The translations under genes and the position numbers were made by a program. Below, in pieces: positions 17,575 to 26,577 of a stretch of 64,000 nucleotides of DNA (position 1 is the first letter of the stretch; each line of letters begins with the position of its first letter). The notes beneath the pieces are model-generated. The model was given only the letters and a program-made list of their open reading frames with translations, did no database searches and had not been told where the DNA came from. Source of the stretch: Salinispora pacifica CNR114 (GTDB taxonomy: Bacteria > Actinomycetota > Actinomycetes > Mycobacteriales > Micromonosporaceae); contig NZ_AZWO01000027.1 of the NCBI RefSeq assembly GCF_000514775.1, forward strand, positions 1 to 64,000, written 5' to 3'.

Positions 17575-18375
17575 TCAGGTGTGGGTCGTCCGGGCCGGCT
17601 GCACCGGCGGGGCCACCGCGTCGGCGGAGCCGGCGCCGACCGACGGGTCGAGCTGCTGGCGCAGCGCCGCGATCTCCTGGCGCAGCGCCGCGACGTCCTC
17701 GGCGGTCGCTGCCGGGTGCCGGTCCCGCCCGGTCACCCGGTCCACGATCCAGGTGGCGAGCGAGCCGGTCACGAAACCGATCAGCCCGATGCCGCCGATC
17801 ATCAGGCCGACCGCCACCAGCCGCCCCTCCGGGGTGACCGGATAAAAGTCGCCATAGCCGACAGTCGTGATGGTCACGGCCGCCCACCAGAGGGCATCGC
17901 CGTAGTTGGTGATGGACGGGTCCGGAGCCTGCCGCTCGGCGTCCAGGACCGCCAGGGAGGCCACGCCCACCAGCAACACCGTGGTCGCGGCGACGTAGAT
18001 GCCGAGCCGGCCGCGAACCCAGGCCTCGGTCCGCCGGCTGAGCGAGAGCACCACTGTCACCAACCGCAGCGCCCGCAGCGGACGGAGCATCGGCAGGAGC
18101 AGAACGGCGAGGTCGAACAGGTGCTCCCGGAGGAAGCGTCGCCGCTGTGTGTGCAGGATGAATCGAACAGCCATGTCGAGCCAGAACACCAGCCAGGTGG
18201 TGAGCGTGGTCACCTGACAGACCGTGATCCACGCCGGGCTGAGCTGCGGATCCAGGATCGGCGCAGCGTATGCGGCCAGGAAGACCAGAGAGAAAACGGT
18301 CAACGGCAGCGCGGTCAGACGCTCCCAGCTCGCGGCCCGCTGCTCCCGCCGACTGATGGAGCCGGTGTTATCCAT
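17575..18375 (-). CDS. voltage-gated-type potassium channel
   Basis: 266 residues from the ATG at 18375; a longer in-frame extension upstream is antisense to the MarR gene and is rejected. It has six membrane segments: S4 carries the Arg series in MLRPLRALRLVTVVLSLSRR, and the pore loop has the selectivity filter TITTVGYGD. The C-terminal coiled coil is VAALRQEIAALRQQLD. It should form a tetrameric K+ channel in the cell membrane. Divergent from MarR with only 45 bases between starts. Confidence 0.9.
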   Translation of the reverse strand: MDNTGSISRREQRAASWERLTALPLTVFSLVFLAAYAAPILDPQLSPAWITVCQVTTLTTWLVFWLDMAVRFILHTQRRRFLREHLFDLAVLLLPMLRPLRALRLVTVVLSLSRRTEAWVRGRLGIYVAATTVLLVGVASLAVLDAERQAPDPSITNYGDALWWAAVTITTVGYGDFYPVTPEGRLVAVGLMIGGIGLIGFVTGSLATWIVDRVTGRDRHPAATAEDVAALRQEIAALRQQLDPSVGAGSADAVAPPVQPARTTHT

Positions 18376-18420
18376 GATCGCCCCCGACCGTGGTGCGAGT
18401 ATCCGTGTAACTATGGGCCG

Positions 18421-18951
18421 ATGCGACTCTACGTGGAGCCAATGGGGTCGTCGACGGCGGTGGACGAGCGTCAGGTAGACGAACCACTGGTAGACGCGCT
18501 GGCAGCGCTGTGCCGCTCCCTGGTCGGCGTCACCGTCCGTACGCTCGACGCCCTCGATGTCGACCTCACGATGTCGCAGTACCGAATTCTGGTCCTTCTC
18601 GTCTCCGGGGGGCCGGTCCGGGTCGTTGACCTCGCCACGAGCTTGCACGTCCATCCCTCCACCGTCACCCGCGCCTGTGATCGTCTGGCCCGACGGGGGC
18701 TGGTGACCCGACGGACCGGCGAGAGCGACCGCCGGGTGTCCTGGCTCAGCCTGACTGTCGCGGGCCGGGATCTGGTCGGCGAGGTCGTTCGACGCCGTAG
18801 CGCCGAGATCCGGCGGCTGGTCGCGGTGACCGGCACCGCGCCCGAGGTCGGGCTGATCGGCACGCTGGAGGCGCTGGTGGCCGCCGCGGGCGAACCGGAT
18901 GAACGGCAGTGGCGGCAGGACTGGGAAAGGTGTGGCGGAGCAACGCGCTGA
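18421..18951 (+). CDS. MarR family transcriptional regulator
   Basis: 176 residues with a winged helix: LTMSQYRILVLLVSGGPVR, recognition helix SLHVHPSTVTRACDRLARRGL and the wing DRRVSWLSLT. It dimerises through the terminal helices and usually represses a neighbouring gene until a small ligand binds. Targets could be the divergent K+ channel gene or itself. The ATG at 18421 is used; M8 is an alternative. Confidence 0.87.
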   Translation: MRLYVEPMGSSTAVDERQVDEPLVDALAALCRSLVGVTVRTLDALDVDLTMSQYRILVLLVSGGPVRVVDLATSLHVHPSTVTRACDRLARRGLVTRRTGESDRRVSWLSLTVAGRDLVGEVVRRRSAEIRRLVAVTGTAPEVGLIGTLEALVAAAGEPDERQWRQDWERCGGATR

Positions 18952-18992
18952 GCTCACCGGCATGACGCAGCCGTCGTCGGGTAGCCGCTGCC

Positions 18993-19490
18993 GTGGTCGA
19001 CTGGCGGGCGGTCTTCACGCCGGACGCTCCGCTGTTGGAGATCATCGTCCGGGGCAGCGTAATGTACCTGACGCTGTTCTTCCTGCTGCGGGTCCTGCTG
19101 AAGCGGGAGAGCGGCACCACCGGTATGACCGACCTGCTGGTCATCGTGCTGATCGCCGACGCCGCGCAGAACGGCATGGCGAACGGCTACACCTCACTCG
19201 CCGACGGGGTGCTTCTGGTCGCGGTGATCATCGGTTGGGCGTACCTGCTCGACGCCGTCGCCTACCGCTGGCAACCCGCCGCCCGACTGATCCGACCGAA
19301 ACCACTGGCCCTGGTCCGCGATGGCCGGATGTTGCACCGCAACATGCGCCGGGAGTTGGTCACCGAAGACGAGTTGTACGGGCAGCTACGCGAGCAGGGC
19401 ATCGACAGCCTGGCTGACGTCCGGGAGATGCGAATGGAGTCGGACGGCCAGTTCAGCGTGATCCGCCGCGACTCCGGCACCCGGCCCTGA
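18993..19490 (+). CDS. DUF421 / YetF-like membrane protein
   Basis: 165 residues from a GTG. Three N-terminal membrane helices are followed by the cytoplasmic DUF421 domain with KPLALVRDGRMLHRNMRRELVTEDELYGQLREQGI and the closing MRMESDGQFSVI (both partly quoted as motif landmarks, residues about 100-158). The related YetF/YrbG-type proteins act in stress or spore-coat settings without a defined reaction. Downstream of MarR by about 40 bases; possibly co-transcribed. Confidence 0.8.
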   Translation: MVDWRAVFTPDAPLLEIIVRGSVMYLTLFFLLRVLLKRESGTTGMTDLLVIVLIADAAQNGMANGYTSLADGVLLVAVIIGWAYLLDAVAYRWQPAARLIRPKPLALVRDGRMLHRNMRRELVTEDELYGQLREQGIDSLADVREMRMESDGQFSVIRRDSGTRP

Positions 19491-19691
19491 CCTCAGCCAT
19501 CAGTCTTGGTCGCGGTGGCTGCGGCATTTCTCCACGAACAGGATGGATAGCTGGTCAGCAATAGCGCCTGTCCGGTTAGCGACTCTTGTCCACCTGAGGG
19601 TTGGAGCGATGCGGAAGCTCGGCCAGCAGTCAGCCCATGGCTCCGGCGCGGCTGGGCGCGATGGGCCATCGCCGGATGGTGTCTGCTCACG

Positions 19692-19930
19692 ATGGCGGTA
19701 GCGGTCACGCAGACGATCGCCGTGTCGCCTGCGGTCGCCCAGAACACGCTGTCACCGCCCCCGCCGCGTCGGGCACCATCCGCGCCTGGGGTGACAATCT
19801 GTAGGGTCAGCTGGGGACGGGGCTGGCGCCGACAGTGGCACGCCGGCTACACCAGCACCAACACCTGCCCCGGCAGCCAGTCCACCCCACCAGCATCACC
19901 TGGGCTGCTGGTCAGCTGCTGGCGAGCAGC
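19692..19930 (+). pseudogene. RCC1-repeat secreted protein, remnant
   Basis: One frame gives a signal-peptide-like start (MAVAVTQTIAVSPAVAQ); another gives SGTIRAWGDNL, then a TAG stop, then GQLGTGL, which together form an RCC1 repeat with an amber codon where Gln is expected. No long frame survives. The rest of 19491-19911 shows no other gene. Confidence 0.45.
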
Positions 19931-21192
19931 GGTCGGGCCGCAACCACCAGGGCCGTCACACCGGTCGGCAGCGCCAGCTCGACGCTGGGAGCGAAGGCCG
20001 GGCTGTGATTCGTCGGCAGGTTGCCCAGCTTCTCGGCCGCGTTGGCCCCGGGCGCCCTCCGCCACTGTCGCGGCCCCACCGTGCCGAGCATCCAGTAGCT
20101 GCTCGGTATCCCCCCGGCGGCCAGCAGCGGAAAGTCCTCCGCCGCCAGGGACGGTGGCCACCAGCCCACCCGCTCCGACCCGAACACGCCCGCGTGGGCA
20201 TCCCGTACCCGGGCAGTCACCGCCGGATCCCCCACATAGCCGGGAGTACGCGAGACGACACGTACCGTCGGCTCGCGCGGGCTGCCGGCGGCCGCACCGG
20301 CGGCCCGCACGACTCGGGTCACACTGTCCAGCACCCGGTCCAGGGTCGGCTCACGCAACGCCCGAATCGTCAGCCCGAGGGCAGCCTCGTCGGCGATGAC
20401 CCCCGGATGGTGGCCGGCGCGCAGCGTTCCGACGGTCAGCGCCACCTGATCAGCCGGGTTGACCTGGCGGGCCACCAGCGCCTGCAACTGCACGACGATG
20501 TTCGCGGCGAGCACCACGGGATCCACGCAGAGATGCGGGGTGGCCGCGTGCCCACCCCGTCCGGGTACGGTGACGTCCACAGTGATACAGCCGGCCGTCA
20601 TCGCGCCGGCGCCGTGGGCGACCATTCCCGCCGGTAGCGGCGCGGCATGCTGGGCCAGGAGCAGGTCGGGTCGGCCGAACCGCTCGTAGAGGCCGTCGGC
20701 GATCAGGGCCGCCGCACCGTGCAGGGTCTCCTCGGCCGGCTGTCCCAGGATCAGCAGCGTCCCCCGCCAGCCGTCCCGGCCCTGGGCCAGGTGGGCGGCG
20801 GCGCCGGCCGCCGCGGCCAGGTGCAGGTCGTGCCCGCAGGCGTGCATGACCGGTACGGTCCGGCCGTCGGCGGCTACGCCGGTAGCGGTGCTGGCGTACG
20901 GCAGGCCGGTCTCCTCGGCGACCGGAAGCGCGTCGAGCTCTGCCCGGATCAGGACGGTCGGGCCGGCCCCGTTGCGCAGGACCCCGACCACGCCATGCCC
21001 ACCGACTCCGGTCGTGACCTGGTACCCAACCCCCCGTAGCGCAGCCGCGAAGCGAGCCGCGGTGCGCTCCTCCGCCCCGGAGAGCTCCGGATGCGCATGC
21101 AGGTCGCGGTAGAGCCGGGCCGCGGCGGCAATGATCTCCCGACCAACCGGCGGGCCGGCCGACTCGGCGGCATCGGCTGCTACGAGTGCCAT
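19912..21192 (-). CDS. M20 family amidohydrolase
   Basis: About 426 residues from the ATG at 21192; the longer in-frame start at 21387 would cover the RiPP precursor promoter and is rejected. Metal-binding signature MHACGHDLH near residue 110, GQPAEE near 145, and the later GRGGHAATPH dimerisation-domain motif. The family (hippurate/IAA-amino-acid/N-acyl amino acid hydrolases) cleaves amide bonds of acylated amino acids using two metal ions. It is divergent from the azole-peptide precursor, with 150 bases between, so a role in processing that peptide or removing a protecting acyl group is possible but unproven. Confidence 0.85.
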   Translation of the reverse strand: MALVAADAAESAGPPVGREIIAAAARLYRDLHAHPELSGAEERTAARFAAALRGVGYQVTTGVGGHGVVGVLRNGAGPTVLIRAELDALPVAEETGLPYASTATGVAADGRTVPVMHACGHDLHLAAAAGAAAHLAQGRDGWRGTLLILGQPAEETLHGAAALIADGLYERFGRPDLLLAQHAAPLPAGMVAHGAGAMTAGCITVDVTVPGRGGHAATPHLCVDPVVLAANIVVQLQALVARQVNPADQVALTVGTLRAGHHPGVIADEAALGLTIRALREPTLDRVLDSVTRVVRAAGAAAGSPREPTVRVVSRTPGYVGDPAVTARVRDAHAGVFGSERVGWWPPSLAAEDFPLLAAGGIPSSYWMLGTVGPRQWRRAPGANAAEKLGNLPTNHSPAFAPSVELALPTGVTALVVAARPLLASS

Positions 21193-21343
21193 GCGGTCAG
21201 CCAAGCCGACGCCGCTGTCATTCCACTGACATCGGGCGACAGTGATGTGTGACAGCGGCACCACGCGATCGGTAAGCGCCCTGGGGTGTGCTTGCGGTGG
21301 GCCGACCGGACAAGCCGGCCGGCCGCGACCGGGAGGAGTCACC

Positions 21344-21520
21344 ATGGAGCACGACACCGACCTCAACGCCCTCGCCGAGGAGATCATGGAGCTGGAGTCG
21401 GAGACCTTCGCGATCTCCGACTACGCCGACGCGTCCGAGGCGATCCTCGCCTCCTGCTCCTCGTCGGCCACCACCTCGACCTGCAGCAGCACCACCTCCA
21501 CCACCAGTTGCTCGGCCTGA
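21344..21520 (+). CDS. precursor peptide of the azole/dehydroamino-acid RiPP cluster
   Basis: 58 residues with GGGAGGAG 5-6 bases before the ATG. Residues 1-36 form an acidic leader (LNALAEEIMELESETF, then SDYADASEAILA) like leaders of thiopeptide and goadsporin-type precursors. From Ser37 to Ala58 the sequence is 10 Ser, 7 Thr, 3 Cys (38, 47, 56) and 2 Ala: 20 of 22 residues can become azoles or dehydroamino acids. The core begins SCSSS, as many thiopeptides begin SC. It is monocistronic with its own terminator, about 9 kb from the operon at 30-46 kb that encodes matching YcaO, LanB and dehydrogenase enzymes. The leader/core border is inferred. Confidence 0.82.
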   Translation: MEHDTDLNALAEEIMELESETFAISDYADASEAILASCSSSATTSTCSSTTSTTSCSA

Positions 21521-21534
21521 GCAACAGCAGTACG

Positions 21535-21567
21535 ACGTCGGGCCATCCGGAAGGGGTGGCCCGACGT
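21535..21567 (+). terminator. terminator of the RiPP precursor gene
   Basis: A 14-bp stem (left 21535-21548, right 21554-21567, one G-T pair) around a five-base loop, beginning 15 bases after the precursor stop. It indicates that the precursor is transcribed alone. Confidence 0.65.
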
Positions 21568-21750
21568 TCTACGACCAGGCATTGATCTTCGCGTAGGACG
21601 TAGGCCCCGTCGCCCGGTAGGGCCGTCGCGGACGGCCACGGCTGTTTCCACTGCTGCCGCCGGGGCTGCGGAGGAGTAGCGAGCCGGTGCTGATCCGTCC
21701 CACGCCCAGGTCAGCCGGGGTGACGACGGGTGCGGGTACGGCGCAGTCGT

Positions 21751-22491
21751 TCACGGTTGATCGGCACTGGCCAGCCGGACGAGAAGCTCACGCTGGGCGT
21801 CATTGAAAGCCACTTCCTGGTACGACATGAGCAGCGCACGGGTCCGCGGATCCAACTCCGTCCACCCGTCGACGCTCAGCGGGCGCAAGGCGAGGTGGTA
21901 GTCGGCGACCAGCCGGTCGATCTCCTCATCGCCGGTGTCCGGCCCGAGCGCGGCAAACCGGGCGGCCAGCGCGGTGGTGGCCGCCAGCACGTCCGGCTCG
22001 GTGGCCTGACTGAGCAGACCGATCAACGCGGCCCGCCCCTTGTTGTCCAGGAGGTGGTGCAGCAGCAGGATTACCTCGCGGTCGTGTTTGAGTATCTCTG
22101 GCGGCAGGTCCGGGCCGCCGCCGCTGCCAATGCTCGCGAGCAGGCCGGCCAGTTCCGACGGCGTGTCCGCGGCGGCTCCGGCGGCGCGAAGCTGGGCGAT
22201 CACCTCGCGGCGGGCGGTGAGCCGATCGATCTGGTCGGCCAGTTCGCGGTCGAGCTCGTCGAGGACAGCGTGGGCCCGGTCGCTGGCCCCCAGTATCGGC
22301 GGAATTTCGTCGAGGGGGATGCCGATCTCGGCCAGCCGCCGGATGCGCAGCAGCAGCACCAGGTCGTGCACCGTGTACTCACGATAACCGTTCGCCCGCC
22401 GTGCCGGCTCGGGAAGGACCCCAACCTGGTGGTAGTGCCGCAGGGTGCGGACGCTGACTCCGGCCAGCCGGGCGATTTCGCCGCTGTTCAT
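21751..22491 (-). CDS. MerR family transcriptional regulator
   Basis: 246 residues. The N-terminal MerR domain begins SGEIARLAGVSVRTLRHYHQVGVLPEP and continues NGYREYTVHDLVLLLRIRRLAEIGIPLDEI, followed by a coiled coil (ELDRELADQIDRL) and a C-terminal region that looks like a ligand-binding/TipAS-like helical part. MerR proteins twist over-spaced promoters when ligand binds. It is 13 bases downstream of an MFS gene and probably controls it; both could serve drug resistance. Confidence 0.85.
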   Translation of the reverse strand: MNSGEIARLAGVSVRTLRHYHQVGVLPEPARRANGYREYTVHDLVLLLRIRRLAEIGIPLDEIPPILGASDRAHAVLDELDRELADQIDRLTARREVIAQLRAAGAAADTPSELAGLLASIGSGGGPDLPPEILKHDREVILLLHHLLDNKGRAALIGLLSQATEPDVLAATTALAARFAALGPDTGDEEIDRLVADYHLALRPLSVDGWTELDPRTRALLMSYQEVAFNDAQRELLVRLASADQP

Positions 22492-22504
22492 CCGTTCCTC
22501 CAGG

Positions 22505-23740
22505 TCAACTTACTAGTTCGGCCTCGGGTGCCGGCCTTGGTTCCAGGTCGCGCAGTGCCCGTGCGCCGATCGCGGCGACGCCGGTGATGAGCCAGATGAG
22601 GGCGAGGACGATCGCGCCGGTCCGAGCGCTGAACTCCGCGACCAGCAGCGCGGCACCGCCCATGCCGAGTGCCGGGGCGAGGGTGAGCAGCGAGTTCTGG
22701 AGGCTCATCACCCGACCGCGCATCGCGTCCGGAATTCGCTCGACCATGAGCACGCCGATCAGGCTGCCGAACAGCCCGTTGCCGAGCCCGACCAGGGCCG
22801 CAGCGCCGAGCACGAGCCACGGGCTCGCCAGCGTCGCCATAGCGCTGAAGCCGGCGATCATGATCAGCACTCCGGTCAGGAACCAGCTACGCCGCCGGCC
22901 CCGGCTGCCCGCCGCGGCGTACGTCCCGCCGCCGATCAGCAGCCCGACAGCGAGCGAGCTGAGCACCAGTCCGAGCAGCTCAGGCCGCTGCTGCAGGGTG
23001 AAGTATACCGGCAGGACCAGCGCCTGAAAGCCGGCCAGAACCACCACCACACCGGCACTGATCAGGGTGGTGGCCAGCAGGAACGGCGAACGGCGCAGGG
23101 TGTGCCAGCCGTCGCGCAGCATCACCCGCTGCGGCACGGCCTCGTCTGCCGGGGTCACCGCAGCCGGGACCACGCCGGCCTCGCGCGGGATGAGCATCGT
23201 GACCGCCGCGGCCGAGGCCGAGGTCGCCGCGGTCACCCACAGCACGGCGGCTCCGTCAAACGCCGCGATCAGCACCGCCCCGACCGCCGGCCCGATCAGC
23301 ATGACCATTGCGCCGAGCGCCTCGCGTAGTCCCAGCAACCGCTCGGCGCTCGTCCGCCCGGTCCGGATGACGCCCGGGATCATCGCTTCCCGGGCGGTCA
23401 GCCCCGGCACGTCACCGAACGAGCCGATCACCGCGAACAGCACGAACCAGCCGAGCGCGAGCCCGACGGTGGCGTCGACCAAGGGCAGTGCGGCAATCGA
23501 GAGCGCGGAGATCACATCGGTGAGCACGGCGGCCGTACGCCGGTTGATCCGGTCGATCACCACGCCCATGACCAGCCCCGCAATGGCTGCGGGCAGCGCC
23601 GAGGCAACGGCGACCGCACCGGTGGCGAGCACGCTGCCGGTGATCTGCAGGACCAGCAACGGCAGGACCACCCCGGCGATGGAGTTCCCCAGCATGGATA
23701 GGACGTAGGAGGTCAAATAGGCCCAGGACACCTTGCTCAT
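22505..23740 (-). CDS. MFS efflux transporter
   Basis: About 411 residues (ATG at 23740; an ATG six codons upstream is possible). Twelve hydrophobic helices; the loop MGVVIDRINRRTAAV between helices 2 and 3 fits the MFS-1 drug-export group also seen for macrolide pumps. In an operon with the MerR gene that follows. It might export or protect against the RiPP encoded next door, but this is only positional. Confidence 0.82.
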   Translation of the reverse strand: MSKVSWAYLTSYVLSMLGNSIAGVVLPLLVLQITGSVLATGAVAVASALPAAIAGLVMGVVIDRINRRTAAVLTDVISALSIAALPLVDATVGLALGWFVLFAVIGSFGDVPGLTAREAMIPGVIRTGRTSAERLLGLREALGAMVMLIGPAVGAVLIAAFDGAAVLWVTAATSASAAAVTMLIPREAGVVPAAVTPADEAVPQRVMLRDGWHTLRRSPFLLATTLISAGVVVVLAGFQALVLPVYFTLQQRPELLGLVLSSLAVGLLIGGGTYAAAGSRGRRRSWFLTGVLIMIAGFSAMATLASPWLVLGAAALVGLGNGLFGSLIGVLMVERIPDAMRGRVMSLQNSLLTLAPALGMGGAALLVAEFSARTGAIVLALIWLITGVAAIGARALRDLEPRPAPEAELVS

Positions 23741-23996
23741 ACGACCATCGCAAACCATGACGCCGCGTCGGGGTCAACTCCACGGCGTCCGTCGGGGAGG
23801 TGTGGCGCTGCCCCGATCAACCAACTCCCCTCCGAGCGGGGAGGCACGCGCTCGTCCAGCTCATCGGCGGGCCCGGGTCGCTGCGCGCGGAGCATGTAAC
23901 GGAACGTAATGACAGCACGCATGGCACGCCTAGCGGCGAGAGCGCTCTCCGATCCCGCCGTCCTCAGCACACCGAAGGGCCAATGCGACCGATTCC

Positions 23997-24488
23997 CTAT
24001 TCCTTGCGGGGTGACTGCGTGGCGAAGTAGTGACCGAGCATGTCGGTCGTCCAGTGCGCTTGACACACCTCGCCACGAGGACCGAACTCAACAAACCATG
24101 GCTTGATATCAAGCACCGGTGTGCCGTCAACCGCATCAAGCCCCTCAACGTGAAGGTCTAGGCCATCCACTTTGAGTAGACGGCAGCGCGACACACCAAG
24201 CCAGTTGATCCGTCTCATGTTTCGATGGCCAAAGATACCCACTTCCGGCCAGTCCGGGTTGTCTCGTGGCCGACGGGCGCCGAGGTTAAGGTCCGTCGGG
24301 TCCGTAAGGTGAAAGCGAAAAACGACTTCGAGGTGAGAGAACGCGTCAAGCCCTTTGGTAGATTCAGGGGTGAAGCGCTTCTCGTCGATTCGAACGATTG
24401 CCCTTACCCCTCCCCAGTAGTCGTCAGTCGGTTCGGTCCTTCCTCCCACGACGTGTGCGATTGGTTCCACGGTGAAAGCCTCGCCCAT
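23997..24488 (-). CDS. TsaA/TrmO-like tRNA methyltransferase domain protein
   Basis: 163 residues from the ATG at 24488, preceded by GGGAGG. It has the UPF0066/TsaA (VirR, YaeB) fold motifs: FTVEPIAHV at the start, LDAFSHLEVVFRFHL, RRPRDNPDWPEVGIFGHR and a closing VLDIKPWFVEF. TrmO proteins use SAM to N6-methylate t6A37 in tRNA-Thr; this one shows RRINWLGVSRCRLL and could instead have another substrate. Codon use is less GC-skewed than in neighbours, suggesting transfer along with the next gene. Confidence 0.75.
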   Translation of the reverse strand: MGEAFTVEPIAHVVGGRTEPTDDYWGGVRAIVRIDEKRFTPESTKGLDAFSHLEVVFRFHLTDPTDLNLGARRPRDNPDWPEVGIFGHRNMRRINWLGVSRCRLLKVDGLDLHVEGLDAVDGTPVLDIKPWFVEFGPRGEVCQAHWTTDMLGHYFATQSPRKE

Positions 24489-24525
24489 TCGAACCTCCCT
24501 GTCCCGATCTGCAGATGCATGGACC

Positions 24526-25956
24526 TTACGAGAAGATGGCCAGATAGCGTTCCGCGCGGGCATCGACTTCAGCAACAGCGTCGCTCCTCGTCTGCCGAAA
24601 TGGCGAGAGTGCGGCCCTCATCTCGGCTGCGACCTGTCGAGCCCTACCAGAACGAACGCCCTCCATGGCCTCAAGCGATCTTGACCAGGTAGCACACGCT
24701 TCCTCTAGGTCCCCCTGCCGAGCCTGCACCATTCCGAGATAGCCAAGCGTAACCGCGTGCGTGCGGGTGAAGGATGACGCCTTGCGGGTACGTACGCTCA
24801 GGCGAAATTGGCTGATCGCAGCTCTGAGATCTCCGGTGTCACGCAGCGCGCAAGCCGTCTCGTGACCGAGGCTTGCCGGACCGAAAAAGAAGACCCGCCC
24901 CGGCTCATCGTCCCCTTGAGAGGCCGCAGCAAGATCGCTCTCCGCCCGCAATAGCGCCTCGGCTGCAGCTTTGGCGTCTCGATTAGCGGCAAGAGCACGA
25001 GCATGAACGACGCCGAGCAAAGATCGTTCACGTGGACTAGCGGCGAGGTACCGCGTTCGATCAACAGAGGCGGCGGAAAGCTCGAGCGCCTCTCTGCGAT
25101 GCCCCAGGTCTACCGCCTGATGGGCCATCGCACGGAGGACATGCGCCGCCATTGCTGGATCACCGGCCTCGGCCGCAAGCTTGACAGCGGAACTGAAATA
25201 GCGTTGGGCTAACGCGTGCTCCCCGTTGTCGAACCCCATCCATCCTGAAAGATACGCTAGTTCGCTTGCCGCCGTAAACATGTCTCGGCGTACCTGCTCG
25301 TCCGCATATTGGCCCCGGAGAAACACGGATACGTCAGCCGTGAGGTACTGAACAACAGCGGTACGTGCATGACCCCCACCACGGCGTTGATCCACATGGG
25401 AGAACAACGACACCATGTCCCGAACGGCTTCGACGTCGCTCCGCCCTACCGCGCGCCCCTCGGCGCCCCCGCGTGCGCGCCCCCGATTCACCATCTCGCT
25501 CCACCACGACCCGCTCGGCAGGGTCAGCCCGGCAAGTGAGTAGGCGGCGGTGGCCAGCACCCGTCTACGCTCAGCGTCCACGTCCACTCTCCCCAGATCC
25601 GTTAGCCCGACCAGCGTATCGGCGTGCCAGTCAAGCCCGTCCGGGGAGAGCGACGGTTGAGGTGGTAGCCCGATCTTTTCGAGAGTTACGACGCGTTGGA
25701 GCTTCCTGGACAGAGCTTCGACCAAGATCAGCGGCGCCCGTCCCGATGGCATCGTGCCTCGAACCCAGTGCGAGACATGGGAACGGCCGATGCCAGCGCA
25801 CTCCGTGACTCCACTCTCGATAGCGACCTGTGCGACGACCCTTGCAATTTGGGCGTGGGACAGGCCTGCTTCGGCAATCGCCGCCACGAGCTTGGCGTTG
25901 CCAACGCTGTTGCGCGCCAAAGGTCGCCTCCCGCACCACTGGTGATCTTTCACCAT
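24526..25956 (-). CDS. HTH regulator with TPR-like C-terminus
   Basis: About 476 residues (start uncertain, 25956 or 26031). The N-terminal part has a helix-turn-helix (GLSHAQIARVVAQVA... GIGRSHVSHWVRG), then a long helical region with repeats such as LAQRYFSSAVKLAAEAGDP and ALGYLGMVQARQGDLEEA-like units, as in actinomycete XRE-type regulators with tetratricopeptide repeats. It is divergent from the graspetide operon by about 270 bases and is the best candidate for its regulator. Lower GC at third codon positions than the surrounding DNA. Confidence 0.7.
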   Translation of the reverse strand: MVKDHQWCGRRPLARNSVGNAKLVAAIAEAGLSHAQIARVVAQVAIESGVTECAGIGRSHVSHWVRGTMPSGRAPLILVEALSRKLQRVVTLEKIGLPPQPSLSPDGLDWHADTLVGLTDLGRVDVDAERRRVLATAAYSLAGLTLPSGSWWSEMVNRGRARGGAEGRAVGRSDVEAVRDMVSLFSHVDQRRGGGHARTAVVQYLTADVSVFLRGQYADEQVRRDMFTAASELAYLSGWMGFDNGEHALAQRYFSSAVKLAAEAGDPAMAAHVLRAMAHQAVDLGHRREALELSAASVDRTRYLAASPRERSLLGVVHARALAANRDAKAAAEALLRAESDLAAASQGDDEPGRVFFFGPASLGHETACALRDTGDLRAAISQFRLSVRTRKASSFTRTHAVTLGYLGMVQARQGDLEEACATWSRSLEAMEGVRSGRARQVAAEMRAALSPFRQTRSDAVAEVDARAERYLAIFS

Positions 25957-26134
25957 GTTCACCGGTTCTCGATGCTCGGGAGCATACCCACAGAACATGA
26001 CTCGCGGTTCGCTATAGGTACCGCCGATCACTCCGGAAGGATCGCCAAGCGCCGACAGACGTGAGACGTCCTATCAGGAGTGCTCGACGGAACAGTTGAT
26101 GGCCCCCGCTGCTTCGTGTCGTATTGATCGCCGT

Positions 26135-26209
26135 GGTGGCGGGTGAGAGTGAGGCGCGCGCCGTCGGACGCGGGCTGCCGTGTTGCTGCAACGGCGCGCG
26201 CCCGCCACC
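26135..26209 (+). promoter_or_regulatory. nested hairpin in the graspetide operon leader
   Basis: Outer stem 26135-26143 with 26201-26209 and inner stem 26154-26164 with 26191-26201 (11 bp) are perfect complements sharing one base. They end just before the GGGAGGTG ribosome site of the first gene. This could be an attenuator or translation-control leader. Confidence 0.45.
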
Positions 26210-26223
26210 TGGGAGGTGTACAG

Positions 26224-26577
26224 ATGGCAACGTATTTCGGCGATGATCAGATCGAACGCGCACAGACAGTGCTGGAGCGGCATAGCGTGTCGAGCGCCCA
26301 TGGCCGGTGCCGGGCATGCGACGTTCCCGGCCCCTGCGCCGATCAGGAACAGGCATCACGGTTGTTCGCGATGGCGCTGCGGCTGCCCCGCCGGGTGCCA
26401 GGGCTGACCGAGCCGCACCTGATCGGCGTCCGGCAACTGGACAGACCCGGCTGGTTCGAGGCGGTGCGTCGAGCGCCGCCGGTATCAATGTCGCGCTCCG
26501 GCGAGGTGGTGCCGCACACCGTTGGAGTGTCTTCCCGCTCCGGGGGCTGGCCGCACCAATCGAGAGGGAGGCTCTGA
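26224..26577 (+). CDS. small hypothetical protein, graspetide operon
   Basis: 117 residues from the ATG at 26224 with GGGAGGTG upstream. A Cys pair (CRACDVPGPC) near residue 30 suggests a zinc site. It ends in TGATG, overlapping the start of the next gene. Such short Cys-containing genes are common near actinomycete DNA-binding regulators, but no function can be assigned. Confidence 0.6.
   Translation: MATYFGDDQIERAQTVLERHSVSSAHGRCRACDVPGPCADQEQASRLFAMALRLPRRVPGLTEPHLIGVRQLDRPGWFEAVRRAPPVSMSRSGEVVPHTVGVSSRSGGWPHQSRGRL

Noticed and set aside
18376..18963. N-terminal extension of the K+ channel gene
   Set aside because: Lies antisense to the MarR gene, which has clear domain evidence; the ATG at 18375 gives a complete channel.
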